Origin: Caryophanon tenue
GTDB lineage: Bacteria > Bacillota > Bacilli > Bacillales_A > Planococcaceae
Direction of reading: 5' to 3'
Assembly: GCF_001700315.1 (NCBI RefSeq)
Contig: NZ_MASJ01000040.1
Location: 1-39,860, forward strand
DNA: 39,860 bases
Each line of letters starts with the position of its first letter. Position 1 is the first letter of the stretch. The position numbers and the translations under genes were made by a program. Below, one piece after another: positions 16,100 through 23,725 of this stretch. The notes beneath the pieces are model-generated. The model saw only the letters and a program-made list of their open reading frames with translations, was not told the origin of the DNA and ran no database searches.

Positions 16100-16204
16100 T
16101 TACATTGTTGTGAAGAAGCTAGCCGCGCGGAAATCCGCACCAATTACTACTAAAATGCCTAAAGCACCAATTAAAAGATTTTTCATAAGGTTATTTTTGC
16201 TCAT
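16100..16204 (-). CDS. Short hydrophobic peptide, candidate Rgg pheromone precursor
   Basis: A 34-residue product. It has a basic N-terminus (MSKNNLMKN), a hydrophobic core (LLIGALGILVVIGA) and a tail DFRAASFFTTM. A near-ideal ribosome binding site, AAAAAAGGAGTG, ends six bases before the ATG; a TATAAT -10 and a private terminator flank it. It is divergent from an Rgg-type regulator gene, the arrangement of streptococcal shp-rgg pairs. The core ILVVIGA resembles the C-terminal ILIIVGG of SHP2/SHP3, though here a further 11 residues follow. Mature form and export route are unknown; no protease or exporter gene of the SHP pathway is adjacent. Alternatives: small membrane protein or toxin-like peptide. 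Confidence 0.75.
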   Translation of the reverse strand: MSKNNLMKNLLIGALGILVVIGADFRAASFFTTM

Positions 16205-16236
16205 TTTAAACACTCCTTTTTTCCTAATAAACATAC

Positions 16237-16271
16237 TTGAAAGATATTAACAACATTATATAGTATATGTT
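16237..16271. promoter_or_regulatory. Face-to-face rgg and peptide promoters with dyad
   Basis: The plus promoter for the regulator is TTGAAA (16237-16242), 16 bases, TATAGT (16259-16264). The minus promoter for the peptide has TATAAT at 16260-16255 but no recognisable -35, as expected of an activator-dependent promoter. The two -10 elements overlap. An inverted repeat AACAT (16252-16256) / ATGTT (16267-16271), with outer TTAAC/GTTAA arms at 16247-16251 and 16269-16273, covers both and could be an Rgg binding site. Confidence 0.65.
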
Positions 16272-16324
16272 AAAATAAATTATACTTTTTTCTTATATGA
16301 TAATTTTGTTCAGGAGGTGCTTAA

Positions 16325-17182
16325 ATGAGTTATAATATAGGTCAAGTTTTTAGGAAAATGCGAAAAAGTAGAGGATATACGCTCAAACAAGTAAGTGAGG
16401 ACATTGTTTCGACGTCTTGTTTAAGTAAATTTGAAAAAGGTGAGACAGATATTTCTCTTAGGTCTTTTTTATCGCTAGCTGATCGTTTAAATATGGACGT
16501 GGGTGAAATTATTTTTAAATCACGTGAATCGAGCGGCGATTTCAATATGTTTTTAAACGAAGTTTCAGATTTTTACATACAACAGAATGCCGAACGACTA
16601 AAGGAAATCCGTTTAGAGCAATTAGCGTTATTTGAAGAAACAAAAAGTCCGTACTACAAACTAAATGCGTTAATTTTATTATCGCTTTTACAAGATTTAG
16701 ATCCAGATATGCCAGTAGAAGAAGCTGATAAAGAATATATTGCTAGTGCGCTATTAAATATTAATACGTGGTCTAATTATGAAATTTATTTATTTGGTAA
16801 CACGTTAAACTTATTAACGTTCCACACGATCGAATTAATTTGTAAAGAAATTAATAAGCTGGTGTCTGCGCAACAAGCAAGTTCGGCGCTTCAAAAAAAC
16901 ATTGTGAATTTATTTTTAAATGTCATTGTCATTTTCATTAATGGTGACGATAATGCTCGCGCTAAAAATTTAATTGACATTGTAAAGCAATATCTCGGTC
17001 CGTATTACTTTTTCGAAAAAACGCGCATTATGTTTTTAGAAGGAGTAGCCGAACATAAAAGTGGACGTGAAAATGGTCTGCAATTAATTGAAGATAGCTT
17101 GACAGTCATGCGGATTTTAGAACCTAATATATGTAAAAACTATGAAGTTTTTTTAGAGCGTTTACATATGCCGATTACATAA
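16325..17182 (+). CDS. rgg: Rgg/GadR/MutR family transcriptional regulator
   Basis: 285 residues. N-terminal XRE-type HTH at about 6-62, with the family hallmark SKFEKGETDISLRSFL. The remaining 220 residues are all helical, the TPR-like peptide-binding domain of the Rgg (RRNPP) group (NTWSNYEIYLFGNTLNLL is a typical Rgg stretch). Rgg proteins bind short imported peptides and switch target promoters on or off. The start is certain from AGGAGGTG six bases upstream. It is transcribed divergently from the 34-residue peptide gene, with overlapping promoters, and ends in its own terminator. This family is best known from Lactobacillales, so its presence in a Bacillales-type setting is notable. Peptide import by an Opp system is assumed, not seen. 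Confidence 0.9.
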   Translation: MSYNIGQVFRKMRKSRGYTLKQVSEDIVSTSCLSKFEKGETDISLRSFLSLADRLNMDVGEIIFKSRESSGDFNMFLNEVSDFYIQQNAERLKEIRLEQLALFEETKSPYYKLNALILLSLLQDLDPDMPVEEADKEYIASALLNINTWSNYEIYLFGNTLNLLTFHTIELICKEINKLVSAQQASSALQKNIVNLFLNVIVIFINGDDNARAKNLIDIVKQYLGPYYFFEKTRIMFLEGVAEHKSGRENGLQLIEDSLTVMRILEPNICKNYEVFLERLHMPIT

Positions 17183-17193
17183 TGAAATACATA

Positions 17194-17230
17194 CCCCCGC
17201 AACGCTACAGTCTAGCATGGCGGGGGTTTT
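17194..17230 (+). terminator. Terminator after rgg
   Basis: CCCCCGC at 17194-17200 pairs with GCGGGGG at 17220-17226, inner GCTA/TAGC pairing, then TTTT. Confidence 0.88.
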
Positions 17231-17313
17231 AATGATTGCTGTTTAAATAGAAGGAAAAAACGTAATGCCACTAGAAATGTAAAAAGCATATCGAGTAGGA
17301 GTCATGTAAGCCC

Positions 17314-17679
17314 TTAATCCTCGTCCGCTTCGTGTCTACGTTCGCTAGAGGATGTATCTTTTGTATGCTCTTTATGTTTTTCGTCTTTTACTTCATCATT
17401 TAGCTCTTCAACTGGAAGTGGGTCGACCGTCTGCATATCTTCGTGTAAATCAAACAGGCTCGCATTGTCTGAGTCCACTAAGTCTGGTTTATCGCGTGCT
17501 GGTGTCAGTGCATCGTGTTGACGTAATTCTTCACGGTCAATATATTTGCGGTCGTTTAGTTGTTGCTCTTCTTTTTGAAGTGGCTGTTCCACTTCTTTTT
17601 TATGGGGCATTAACGGATTTTCCTCGGTTTCGTTATAGCGTTTTGGGTCATCCTCTTGTGGTCGTTTATAATTTGTCAT
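17314..17679 (-). CDS. Acidic, probably disordered hypothetical protein
   Basis: 121 residues dominated by D, E, K, R, Q, P and H, with no membrane segment, no tryptophan or cysteine and little hydrophobic content, so it is predicted to be disordered. Not recognised as a named family. The C-terminus is rich in K/H/E/D (KDEKHKEHTKD and later ERRHEADED). AAAGGAGCG seven bases before the ATG makes it a real gene. Upstream on its strand, GTTTAT and GGGAAT lie 15 bases apart near 17730-17757, a poor sigma-B match; general-stress expression is possible but weakly supported. Confidence 0.65.
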   Translation of the reverse strand: MTNYKRPQEDDPKRYNETEENPLMPHKKEVEQPLQKEEQQLNDRKYIDREELRQHDALTPARDKPDLVDSDNASLFDLHEDMQTVDPLPVEELNDEVKDEKHKEHTKDTSSSERRHEADED

Positions 17680-17898
17680 CGTTGTTCGCTCCTTTATTGA
17701 TAAATTAGCATTCTGCTGTAACTATTCCCATTGTTTATACGTATATAAACTAGCTCAAAAGTTTGAGCATGTGTAACGAAGCTTGTCGCCGCAACGGTTT
17801 AGCGCATGTAGCCTACAGTTGAAAATAGGTGTTACGTCCTAGCGGCAACAAAACATTTCCACATGATACAATGAGAAAGATGAGGGGGAGCTAAAAGG

Positions 17899-19605
17899 AT
17901 GCAATCAATGAAGCCGTTATGGCAACTACTACGAAAAAGTAATATTCCGAAAAATTTAGTGATGATTGTGCTTGCACTGAGCGTGATTGAAACGATAGCT
18001 GCGCTTGCGATTCCGCTGCTGACGATGAATATGATTAATGGTTTTGCAAACGTCGGTTTTTCATGGTCGATGATTGGTATTGTCGCCGCGGTATTAATTG
18101 TGCAGGCATTTTTAAGTGGTTTTGCGTATTATACAATGCGGAAATTGGGTGAGCGCATTGTCGCAAACTTACGTAAATATGTGTGGCGACATGTGCTCGC
18201 ATTACGTGTGCCATATTTTGATGGGCATGAATCGGGTGAGACGATGAGCCGTATTACGCAAGATACAAGCGTTGTCAAAGAATTAGTAACGGACCAATTT
18301 GTTAGCTTTATTTCGGGCATTTTCTCGATTGTCGGAGCGGTCATCATTTTACTGTGGATTGACTGGAAGATGACACTACTGATGTTAATCGCGGTACCGC
18401 TGGCGATTTTTGCGACATTGCCGCTTGGACAACGTATGCATAAAATTGCGCTAGCCAATCAAGATGAGCTAGCGCAGTTTAGTGGACATCTTGGGCGTGT
18501 GCTTGCCAACATTCGCTTAGTGAAATCCGCACAAAGTGAGCATATGGAAAATGAGCGTGGTGTAAAGCGCATTGAAGGGTTGTATCGTTTCGGGTTACAG
18601 GAAGCGAAAGTCATGGCGATATTATCACCGATTATGACGCTCATTATGATGATTGTGCTCATTCTCTTATTTGGCTACGGTGGTGCACAAGTGGCATCGG
18701 GCGCCATTTCAGCTGGCGCGCTCGTTGCGATTATGATTTATTTAGTCCAAATTATTATTCCGTTCACACAAATGGCAACATTCTTCACGGCACTACAAAA
18801 GGCATTAGGTGCGACGGAACGTATTCAGCAAATGCTTGTACAGCCAGTTGAGCCAAAAGGGGACATGGCTGTTCCAGTAACCGCACAGCCATTACAGTTC
18901 CGCGATGTACATTTTCAGTACGGGGATACGCCTATTTTACGTGGGATGAACTTTACAATTCAGCCGTTCCAAACGACCGCCTTTGTGAGTAGTAGTGGCG
19001 GTGGCAAAACGACGATGTTTTCACTTATTGAGCGTTTTTACGATGCGACGAGCGGTGAAATTACATACGGAGACCATGATATTCGTCGCTATAAGCTGAG
19101 TGAGTGGCGTGCGTTGTTTGGTTATGTGACACAGGACGCGCCGCTGATGAATGGGTCGATTCGCGATAATGTGCGCTACGGCAAATCAGAAGCAACGGAT
19201 GAAGAAGTCCGTGAAGCGTTACGCCTAGCATATGCGACTGACTTTGTCGAACAGCTAGAACATGGCATTGACACTGAAGTAGGTGAAGGCGGTATTAAAT
19301 TGTCGGGTGGGCAAAAGCAACGTATTGCGATTGCGCGTGCGATTTTACGTAATCCGCATATCTTACTGCTCGATGAAGCGACATCGAATTTAGATAATGA
19401 ATCGGAGCGTGAAGTACAGCTCGCCCTCCAGCAATTAATGAAGGAACGTACAACCATCGTCATTGCGCACCGTCTATCGACGATTACGCAAGCGGACCAA
19501 ATTTTTATGTTCGAGCACGGACAATTGTCAGGTGCAGGTACGCATGAAGAACTTCTCGCTACGCACACGTACTATCAGCAACTTTGGCGAAAAGGAACGT
19601 TATAG
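17899..19605 (+). CDS. ABC exporter, BmrA/LmrA-like half transporter
   Basis: Fused membrane-ATPase half transporter of 568 residues: six-span exporter domain (about 20-310) and nucleotide-binding domain (about 335-568). Signature LSGGQKQR, Walker B ILLLDEATSNLD and H-loop IAHRLSTI are canonical, and YVTQDAPLMNGSI holds the Q-loop. Walker A reads SSSGGGKT: the first glycine of GxxGxGK(S/T) is serine. It works as a homodimer in BmrA; whether this variant still hydrolyses ATP normally is open. Drug or lipid export is typical. It lies 720 bases past rgg with an opposite-strand gene between, so a link to peptide export is only a thought. Confidence 0.9.
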   Translation: MQSMKPLWQLLRKSNIPKNLVMIVLALSVIETIAALAIPLLTMNMINGFANVGFSWSMIGIVAAVLIVQAFLSGFAYYTMRKLGERIVANLRKYVWRHVLALRVPYFDGHESGETMSRITQDTSVVKELVTDQFVSFISGIFSIVGAVIILLWIDWKMTLLMLIAVPLAIFATLPLGQRMHKIALANQDELAQFSGHLGRVLANIRLVKSAQSEHMENERGVKRIEGLYRFGLQEAKVMAILSPIMTLIMMIVLILLFGYGGAQVASGAISAGALVAIMIYLVQIIIPFTQMATFFTALQKALGATERIQQMLVQPVEPKGDMAVPVTAQPLQFRDVHFQYGDTPILRGMNFTIQPFQTTAFVSSSGGGKTTMFSLIERFYDATSGEITYGDHDIRRYKLSEWRALFGYVTQDAPLMNGSIRDNVRYGKSEATDEEVREALRLAYATDFVEQLEHGIDTEVGEGGIKLSGGQKQRIAIARAILRNPHILLLDEATSNLDNESEREVQLALQQLMKERTTIVIAHRLSTITQADQIFMFEHGQLSGAGTHEELLATHTYYQQLWRKGTL

Positions 19606-19641
19606 CAAGAAGAAAGCCGTGCAATAGAGATTAGACAAAAC

Positions 19642-19682
19642 AAAACCCCATTCGACCGTGTTCAAGTCGAATGGGGTTTTTT
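19642..19682. terminator. Bidirectional terminator between exporter and EamA gene
   Basis: AAAACCCCATTCGAC at 19642-19656 pairs perfectly with GTCGAATGGGGTTTT at 19666-19680; T-run on both strands. Serves both convergent genes. Confidence 0.92.
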
Positions 19683-19685
19683 CTC

Positions 19686-20561
19686 TTACGTAGCTCTACG
19701 TTGACGCAATGGCTCGTACACCGTATACAAAATCCCGCCAAAAATAAGGGCAATGCCTACGAGTTGCCACATATCTGGTCGGAATGCCAACAGTGCGACA
19801 TCGAGTAAAATTGCAACGAGCGGGTCAACGAAGACGAGCACTGACACAATAATCGTAGAAAGGCTACGAATACTATCAAAAAATAAATAATATACAAAGC
19901 CAGTATGTAAAAAGCCTGTGCCTAAAATAAAGAGCCAGTTTGTTGTTGTGAGCCCTTCAAAGGCCCTGAAATCACAAAATGGCAATAACATTACGATCCC
20001 GACAAGCGTTTGTAATACTGTTAAGGCATAGGATGACAGCTGATGAATAGTTTTACTCATTAGCATAGTGAGCGCATAAAAAATGGCTGATAATAGGGCA
20101 GGCACAAAACCGGACGTTAAAACGGCATCGATACTGCCTAACTGGTGAATACCGGCAATAAAGATACTGCCGAGGAAACAGCTAGCCGTTGCAATCACTG
20201 CGCCAACAGACAAGCGCTCACGTAAAAACACAGCACCAAAGAGTAATACAAAAATCGGGGCAATATTATAAATGGAAATCGCTACTGTAATGGACATTTC
20301 TTCAAATGCTTTAAATAAAAACACCCAGTTGAGCACTAAAAACACACCACATAACAGCGCGCGCAGTACTTCCTTTTTGGTGAATATCTCTGATTGATAT
20401 TGTTTCGTCAGTAGCCAAAGTGCGCCTAAAAAGATGGTCGCACAAATACACCGCGCAAATACAAGCTCGACAGCATCGACGCCTGTATGTGCAGTGAAAA
20501 AGCCAATGGAGCCGAAAATCGTCATTGAAATCGTGAGCTTCAGCATGGCTCCGTAGTTCAT
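19686..20561 (-). CDS. EamA/DMT family transporter
   Basis: 291 residues with ten predicted membrane spans in two EamA repeats (about 5-140 and 150-285). Typical stretches are FGSIGFFTAHTG in the first span, SIYNIAPIFVLLFGAVFLRERLS at the end of repeat one and a matching FVDPLVAILLDVALLAF in repeat two. Members export amino acids, nucleobases or drugs; the substrate is not predictable. The start follows CAGGAGG. The gene begins right after the terminator of the Pnkp-like gene, so it has its own signals. Confidence 0.87.
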   Translation of the reverse strand: MNYGAMLKLTISMTIFGSIGFFTAHTGVDAVELVFARCICATIFLGALWLLTKQYQSEIFTKKEVLRALLCGVFLVLNWVFLFKAFEEMSITVAISIYNIAPIFVLLFGAVFLRERLSVGAVIATASCFLGSIFIAGIHQLGSIDAVLTSGFVPALLSAIFYALTMLMSKTIHQLSSYALTVLQTLVGIVMLLPFCDFRAFEGLTTTNWLFILGTGFLHTGFVYYLFFDSIRSLSTIIVSVLVFVDPLVAILLDVALLAFRPDMWQLVGIALIFGGILYTVYEPLRQRRAT

Positions 20562-20583
20562 ATGAAAAAACCTCCTGTGAAAA

Positions 20584-20604
20584 AGCCGTCTATTGTTGAC
20601 GGCT
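20584..20604 (-). terminator. Terminator of the Pnkp-like gene
   Basis: On the minus strand AGCCGTC and GACGGCT pair around a seven-base loop, followed by TTTTTC, just upstream of the EamA ribosome binding site. Confidence 0.8.
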
Positions 20605-20612
20605 CTTCGTAC

Positions 20613-22889
20613 TTAATGGGACTGCGCTATATGTTCGAGTGCGTGAATGGCAACCGCACATTCGTACACACGGGTGATGCCTTCGTGTTGCACGAAGCGT
20701 TGCAACCCTTCGATACCGAGTAAAAATTGTTCAAGGGCAATCCGCATCGGGAATGACTCATTCGTCTGTGCATGTGTAGCAAACGGAATACGCAGTGCGT
20801 AGTGCAATACTTTTTGACGCTTTTGGGTCACGATTTGAAGTGGTTTAATGACAACGCCTTGCTTCGTTGCGTGATGCGTCGCTAACCAATTTTCAACATC
20901 TTGTACATCATCGGATGATGAGAAGAAATACGCATCGGGCGCAGTAAAGTAACGGCTATTTGTTGCTAAAAACTGTGCCATATCGATGTGCCATGTATGA
21001 GGCTTATCAATATGCACATGTCCGCTGTGGGCTAAAATATGCACGATGGTCATGCGTAGTGGCATTTCTTCATGTATATATGCATCAATGACGACAAAGT
21101 CTGTTTGAAAATTCGTGAAATACTGTTTAGCAACAAGTTCCGCATGCAATTGTTGAATAGCATCGTCCGCTTGCAGTACTTCACCGCTTCGCTTTGTCAG
21201 AAAGCCGAGTGTTTCCTCGTAAACGATATGCTTGGCGATATGCGTATCTTTTGCCAAAAACAGTGTCACGCGTCGCTTCGTTTCATACGGAATAGCAACA
21301 AATGATGACACGCCGTGCTTTTCATAATACCGTAGTGCATCGCTAATTGTCGCATGCTTGTCTGGATGTCTCGGTGGCTCGCAAACATGCGGTGCGACAA
21401 ATAATTGCTTTGTTGGTGCGTGGCGCAATTGTTCATGTGCATGAAACATTGCTGTGCCATCAACCGGTGCAATCGGTGCAAGTGTATTCGTAATGGTGCG
21501 CGTGTCATGAAAATACGCATCGTCTGCAAGCGTTCGTCGTGCCTCTTTTGCCTCGATAATTGGATTATCATCTGTCCCGGCATAATTTTTATATGCCGCA
21601 ACACACACTGTCGTTTTTTCCGGTAAGCAAAAGGCGGTTAACTGTCCGCCAAACACAACACCTTGGTCAATATTGACGGTGTTTTGTGCGTAAAAAGGTT
21701 GTAGTTTCGGCTCATGTCCCCAAATAATAAGCGGGAGCGTTGCATGCTGTTCATACCACGCACCGCGAATCGGCTTTCCGCGTTCATCTTCCCCTTGAAC
21801 ATCGCCGTAACGGCAAAAATCCGCAATGCGCTTTGACTGTTTACCGATAAAGCGATCATAAATGCCTGCGTGAGTCACAACCGCTACCGGTAGACCGGAT
21901 TGTTCCACTATATAATGAGACGGCGCGTCGTGAAGCATCAGCGCAAGCTGTTGCTTTAGCGCAGCAGTTTGTTTCGCGCCGTGCTGCTGTTCATAGCGCA
22001 CAAATTCCGCTTCCACGCATTCATCGCCGTGATGTAGTTTCACCGCATTCCCTGAAAGCCAGCGCGCAATTTTATAGCCATGATTACTGTCGGTCATATA
22101 CGCAAGCCCGGCTTCAATATGCTTATGCCAAAATTGCATCGTACGAATGGAGTGCGGGCCACGGCTCATAATATCGCCAACGGACACAAGTTTGCGTCCT
22201 TTCGGGTGTGTGTATAAGCCGTCGTGCTGTTGATAGCCCAGCTTTGTAATGAGTGCAATGAATTCGTCATAGCAGCCGTGAATATCGCCAATGATATCAA
22301 GCCCGTTGCCAAGTGCAATACGGTTGCGCGGAGGTTCAATCGTTATATGCAATGTGTCATCTGTTAATACATGTACCGCACCGAAGCCTTCTTTTGCAAG
22401 TAACGGTCGCTGTAATTGTAGCTGCTCCCATTGTGCGGACAGTCGTGCTTTGCCACGCGGGATAGCGCGTGTAGCATCGCGTTCATATAATGTTTGAAGC
22501 GGTACGTCAAAGTAGAGCGCTTCAATTGGCACATGAAACCGCTTTGCAATCGCTATGATTTTTTTGCGGTGTTGTGCGTGTAAATGGGTCGCATCAACAA
22601 TCGTTGTTTCGTTTAACGATGCGCGTGTTTCAATAAGTGTATGCATTAGGCGAAATGCGGCGTGTGAAATTTGATGATAGCGTTCCGCTTGAATATGAGC
22701 ATGATCCGGCGCAACAAGTGTTTGTTCAGCTGTTGTACCAGCAACGAGTAGTCGGCAAGCATCGGCACTGACAATGTGAGCTGCAGTTAGCTCGTGCTGC
22801 TCGAGCAGTGCTTGTAGCCGCGTCGTTTTACCGCTGCTCGATGTGCCAACGCATACTAAAATCGTCCCCTGCTTGAGCGAAATCTTCAT
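20613..22889 (-). CDS. Polynucleotide kinase-phosphatase (bacterial Pnkp-like) with degenerate ligase domain
   Basis: 758 residues from the ATG at 22889, which follows the ideal AAAGGAGGAG (an in-frame ATG at 22931 lacks one). Domains: P-loop kinase 1-190 (Walker A GTSSSGKT 15-22), calcineurin-type phosphatase about 197-430 (GDIHG 201-205, GD 238-239, NH 269-270, H340, GHEP 391-394), and a C-terminal ligase-like adenylyltransferase part with motif V-like QGVVIKP at 677-683. Bacterial Pnkp heals broken RNA ends and works with Hen1, not present here. Aligning from memory with C. thermocellum Pnkp, the motif I nucleophile lysine falls at Y535 and the phosphatase VDRG motif reads MSRG, so end-healing is likely and ligation doubtful. 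Confidence 0.82.
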   Translation of the reverse strand: MKISLKQGTILVCVGTSSSGKTTRLQALLEQHELTAAHIVSADACRLLVAGTTAEQTLVAPDHAHIQAERYHQISHAAFRLMHTLIETRASLNETTIVDATHLHAQHRKKIIAIAKRFHVPIEALYFDVPLQTLYERDATRAIPRGKARLSAQWEQLQLQRPLLAKEGFGAVHVLTDDTLHITIEPPRNRIALGNGLDIIGDIHGCYDEFIALITKLGYQQHDGLYTHPKGRKLVSVGDIMSRGPHSIRTMQFWHKHIEAGLAYMTDSNHGYKIARWLSGNAVKLHHGDECVEAEFVRYEQQHGAKQTAALKQQLALMLHDAPSHYIVEQSGLPVAVVTHAGIYDRFIGKQSKRIADFCRYGDVQGEDERGKPIRGAWYEQHATLPLIIWGHEPKLQPFYAQNTVNIDQGVVFGGQLTAFCLPEKTTVCVAAYKNYAGTDDNPIIEAKEARRTLADDAYFHDTRTITNTLAPIAPVDGTAMFHAHEQLRHAPTKQLFVAPHVCEPPRHPDKHATISDALRYYEKHGVSSFVAIPYETKRRVTLFLAKDTHIAKHIVYEETLGFLTKRSGEVLQADDAIQQLHAELVAKQYFTNFQTDFVVIDAYIHEEMPLRMTIVHILAHSGHVHIDKPHTWHIDMAQFLATNSRYFTAPDAYFFSSSDDVQDVENWLATHHATKQGVVIKPLQIVTQKRQKVLHYALRIPFATHAQTNESFPMRIALEQFLLGIEGLQRFVQHEGITRVYECAVAIHALEHIAQSH

Positions 22890-22973
22890 ATACGCTCCTC
22901 CTTTATGCGATGCGTTTTGTAGTGTTAGCATAGCATATTTTCAAAACGCAGCGTTAAAAATCCATGCAGGGGG

Positions 22974-23516
22974 TTAGCGGAAATAGCGAACATTACGTAG
23001 TGCAAGACAAACAGGAATCGCAATCGCGACACCAAGGAAGTTTTGCACAATATTGCCTGGAATCGACGCGAGTGGTGCAAGCCAAAGCCCATATAAAATA
23101 CCTTCGCCTATGTAATACACAACAAGCATGACCGGAATTGACACAAGCATGCCGACAATATTCCAGCCAGTATGACGCCCACGACGACTAGCTCCGTGTG
23201 CTATTTTACCAATAATATAGCCTTGTAAGCCACGTGCCACAAGCGTTATCGGTGACCATAATAACCAACCACCGAGTACATCAAATAAACCCATACCAAT
23301 TGCGCCAGCCAACGCGCCTTTTTTCGGCCCAAATAAAATGGCAACGATAAATAACATCGCCGAACCTAAATGGACAAGCCCGCCATTTGCGGCAATTGGT
23401 AGCTTAATCGATAAAAAGGCTGTAGCACTAAAAACGAGCCCAATCATCATAGCTGTTTGAATTAAATCGAGTGTTGTTGTTGTTTGCTTTGAACGTGTAG
23501 ATTGAAATGTTGTCAA
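22974..23516 (-). CDS. ECF transporter S component (substrate-binding membrane protein)
   Basis: 180 residues with about five or six membrane spans. The wording (IQTAMMIGLVFSATAFL, LVHLGSAMLFIVAILFGPKKGALAGAIG, GYIIGKIAHG) is that of the ECF S-component family that captures vitamins or precursors and docks to a shared EcfAAT module, which is elsewhere. The ligand is not clear; riboflavin- and HMP-type S components are close in form. I choose the TTG at 23516 because AAGGAG lies ten bases upstream; the frame extends further but without a start signal. No riboswitch was recognised in the 200-base leader. Confidence 0.8.
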   Translation of the reverse strand: MTTFQSTRSKQTTTTLDLIQTAMMIGLVFSATAFLSIKLPIAANGGLVHLGSAMLFIVAILFGPKKGALAGAIGMGLFDVLGGWLLWSPITLVARGLQGYIIGKIAHGASRRGRHTGWNIVGMLVSIPVMLVVYYIGEGILYGLWLAPLASIPGNIVQNFLGVAIAIPVCLALRNVRYFR

Positions 23517-23725
23517 ACTAAAACAGCTCCTTGTTAATAGAATAGAGCTACTATAACGAGAAATTGAACTGTTTAAAAGGATCAATTTTTGATTATTTGT
23601 AAAGGTCAGGTTTTTAGGTAAGGTCTAAAAGTTCATTTATAAGGTAAATATTAGAATTTTAGGGTGTAATTAAATTGAAATGAGGTACAATAAAATAAAG
23701 CAAAGATTACAAAAGGAGTTTATTT

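Noticed and set aside
17899-19605. ABC exporter as the secretion system of the Rgg peptide
   Set aside because: It is not cotranscribed with either gene, an opposite-strand gene lies between, and it has no peptidase domain. Proximity alone is not enough.
23533-23725. Leader of the ECF S-component gene as a possible vitamin riboswitch
   Set aside because: I found none of the conserved cores of TPP, FMN, cobalamin or preQ1 riboswitches by eye. A covariance-model search would decide.
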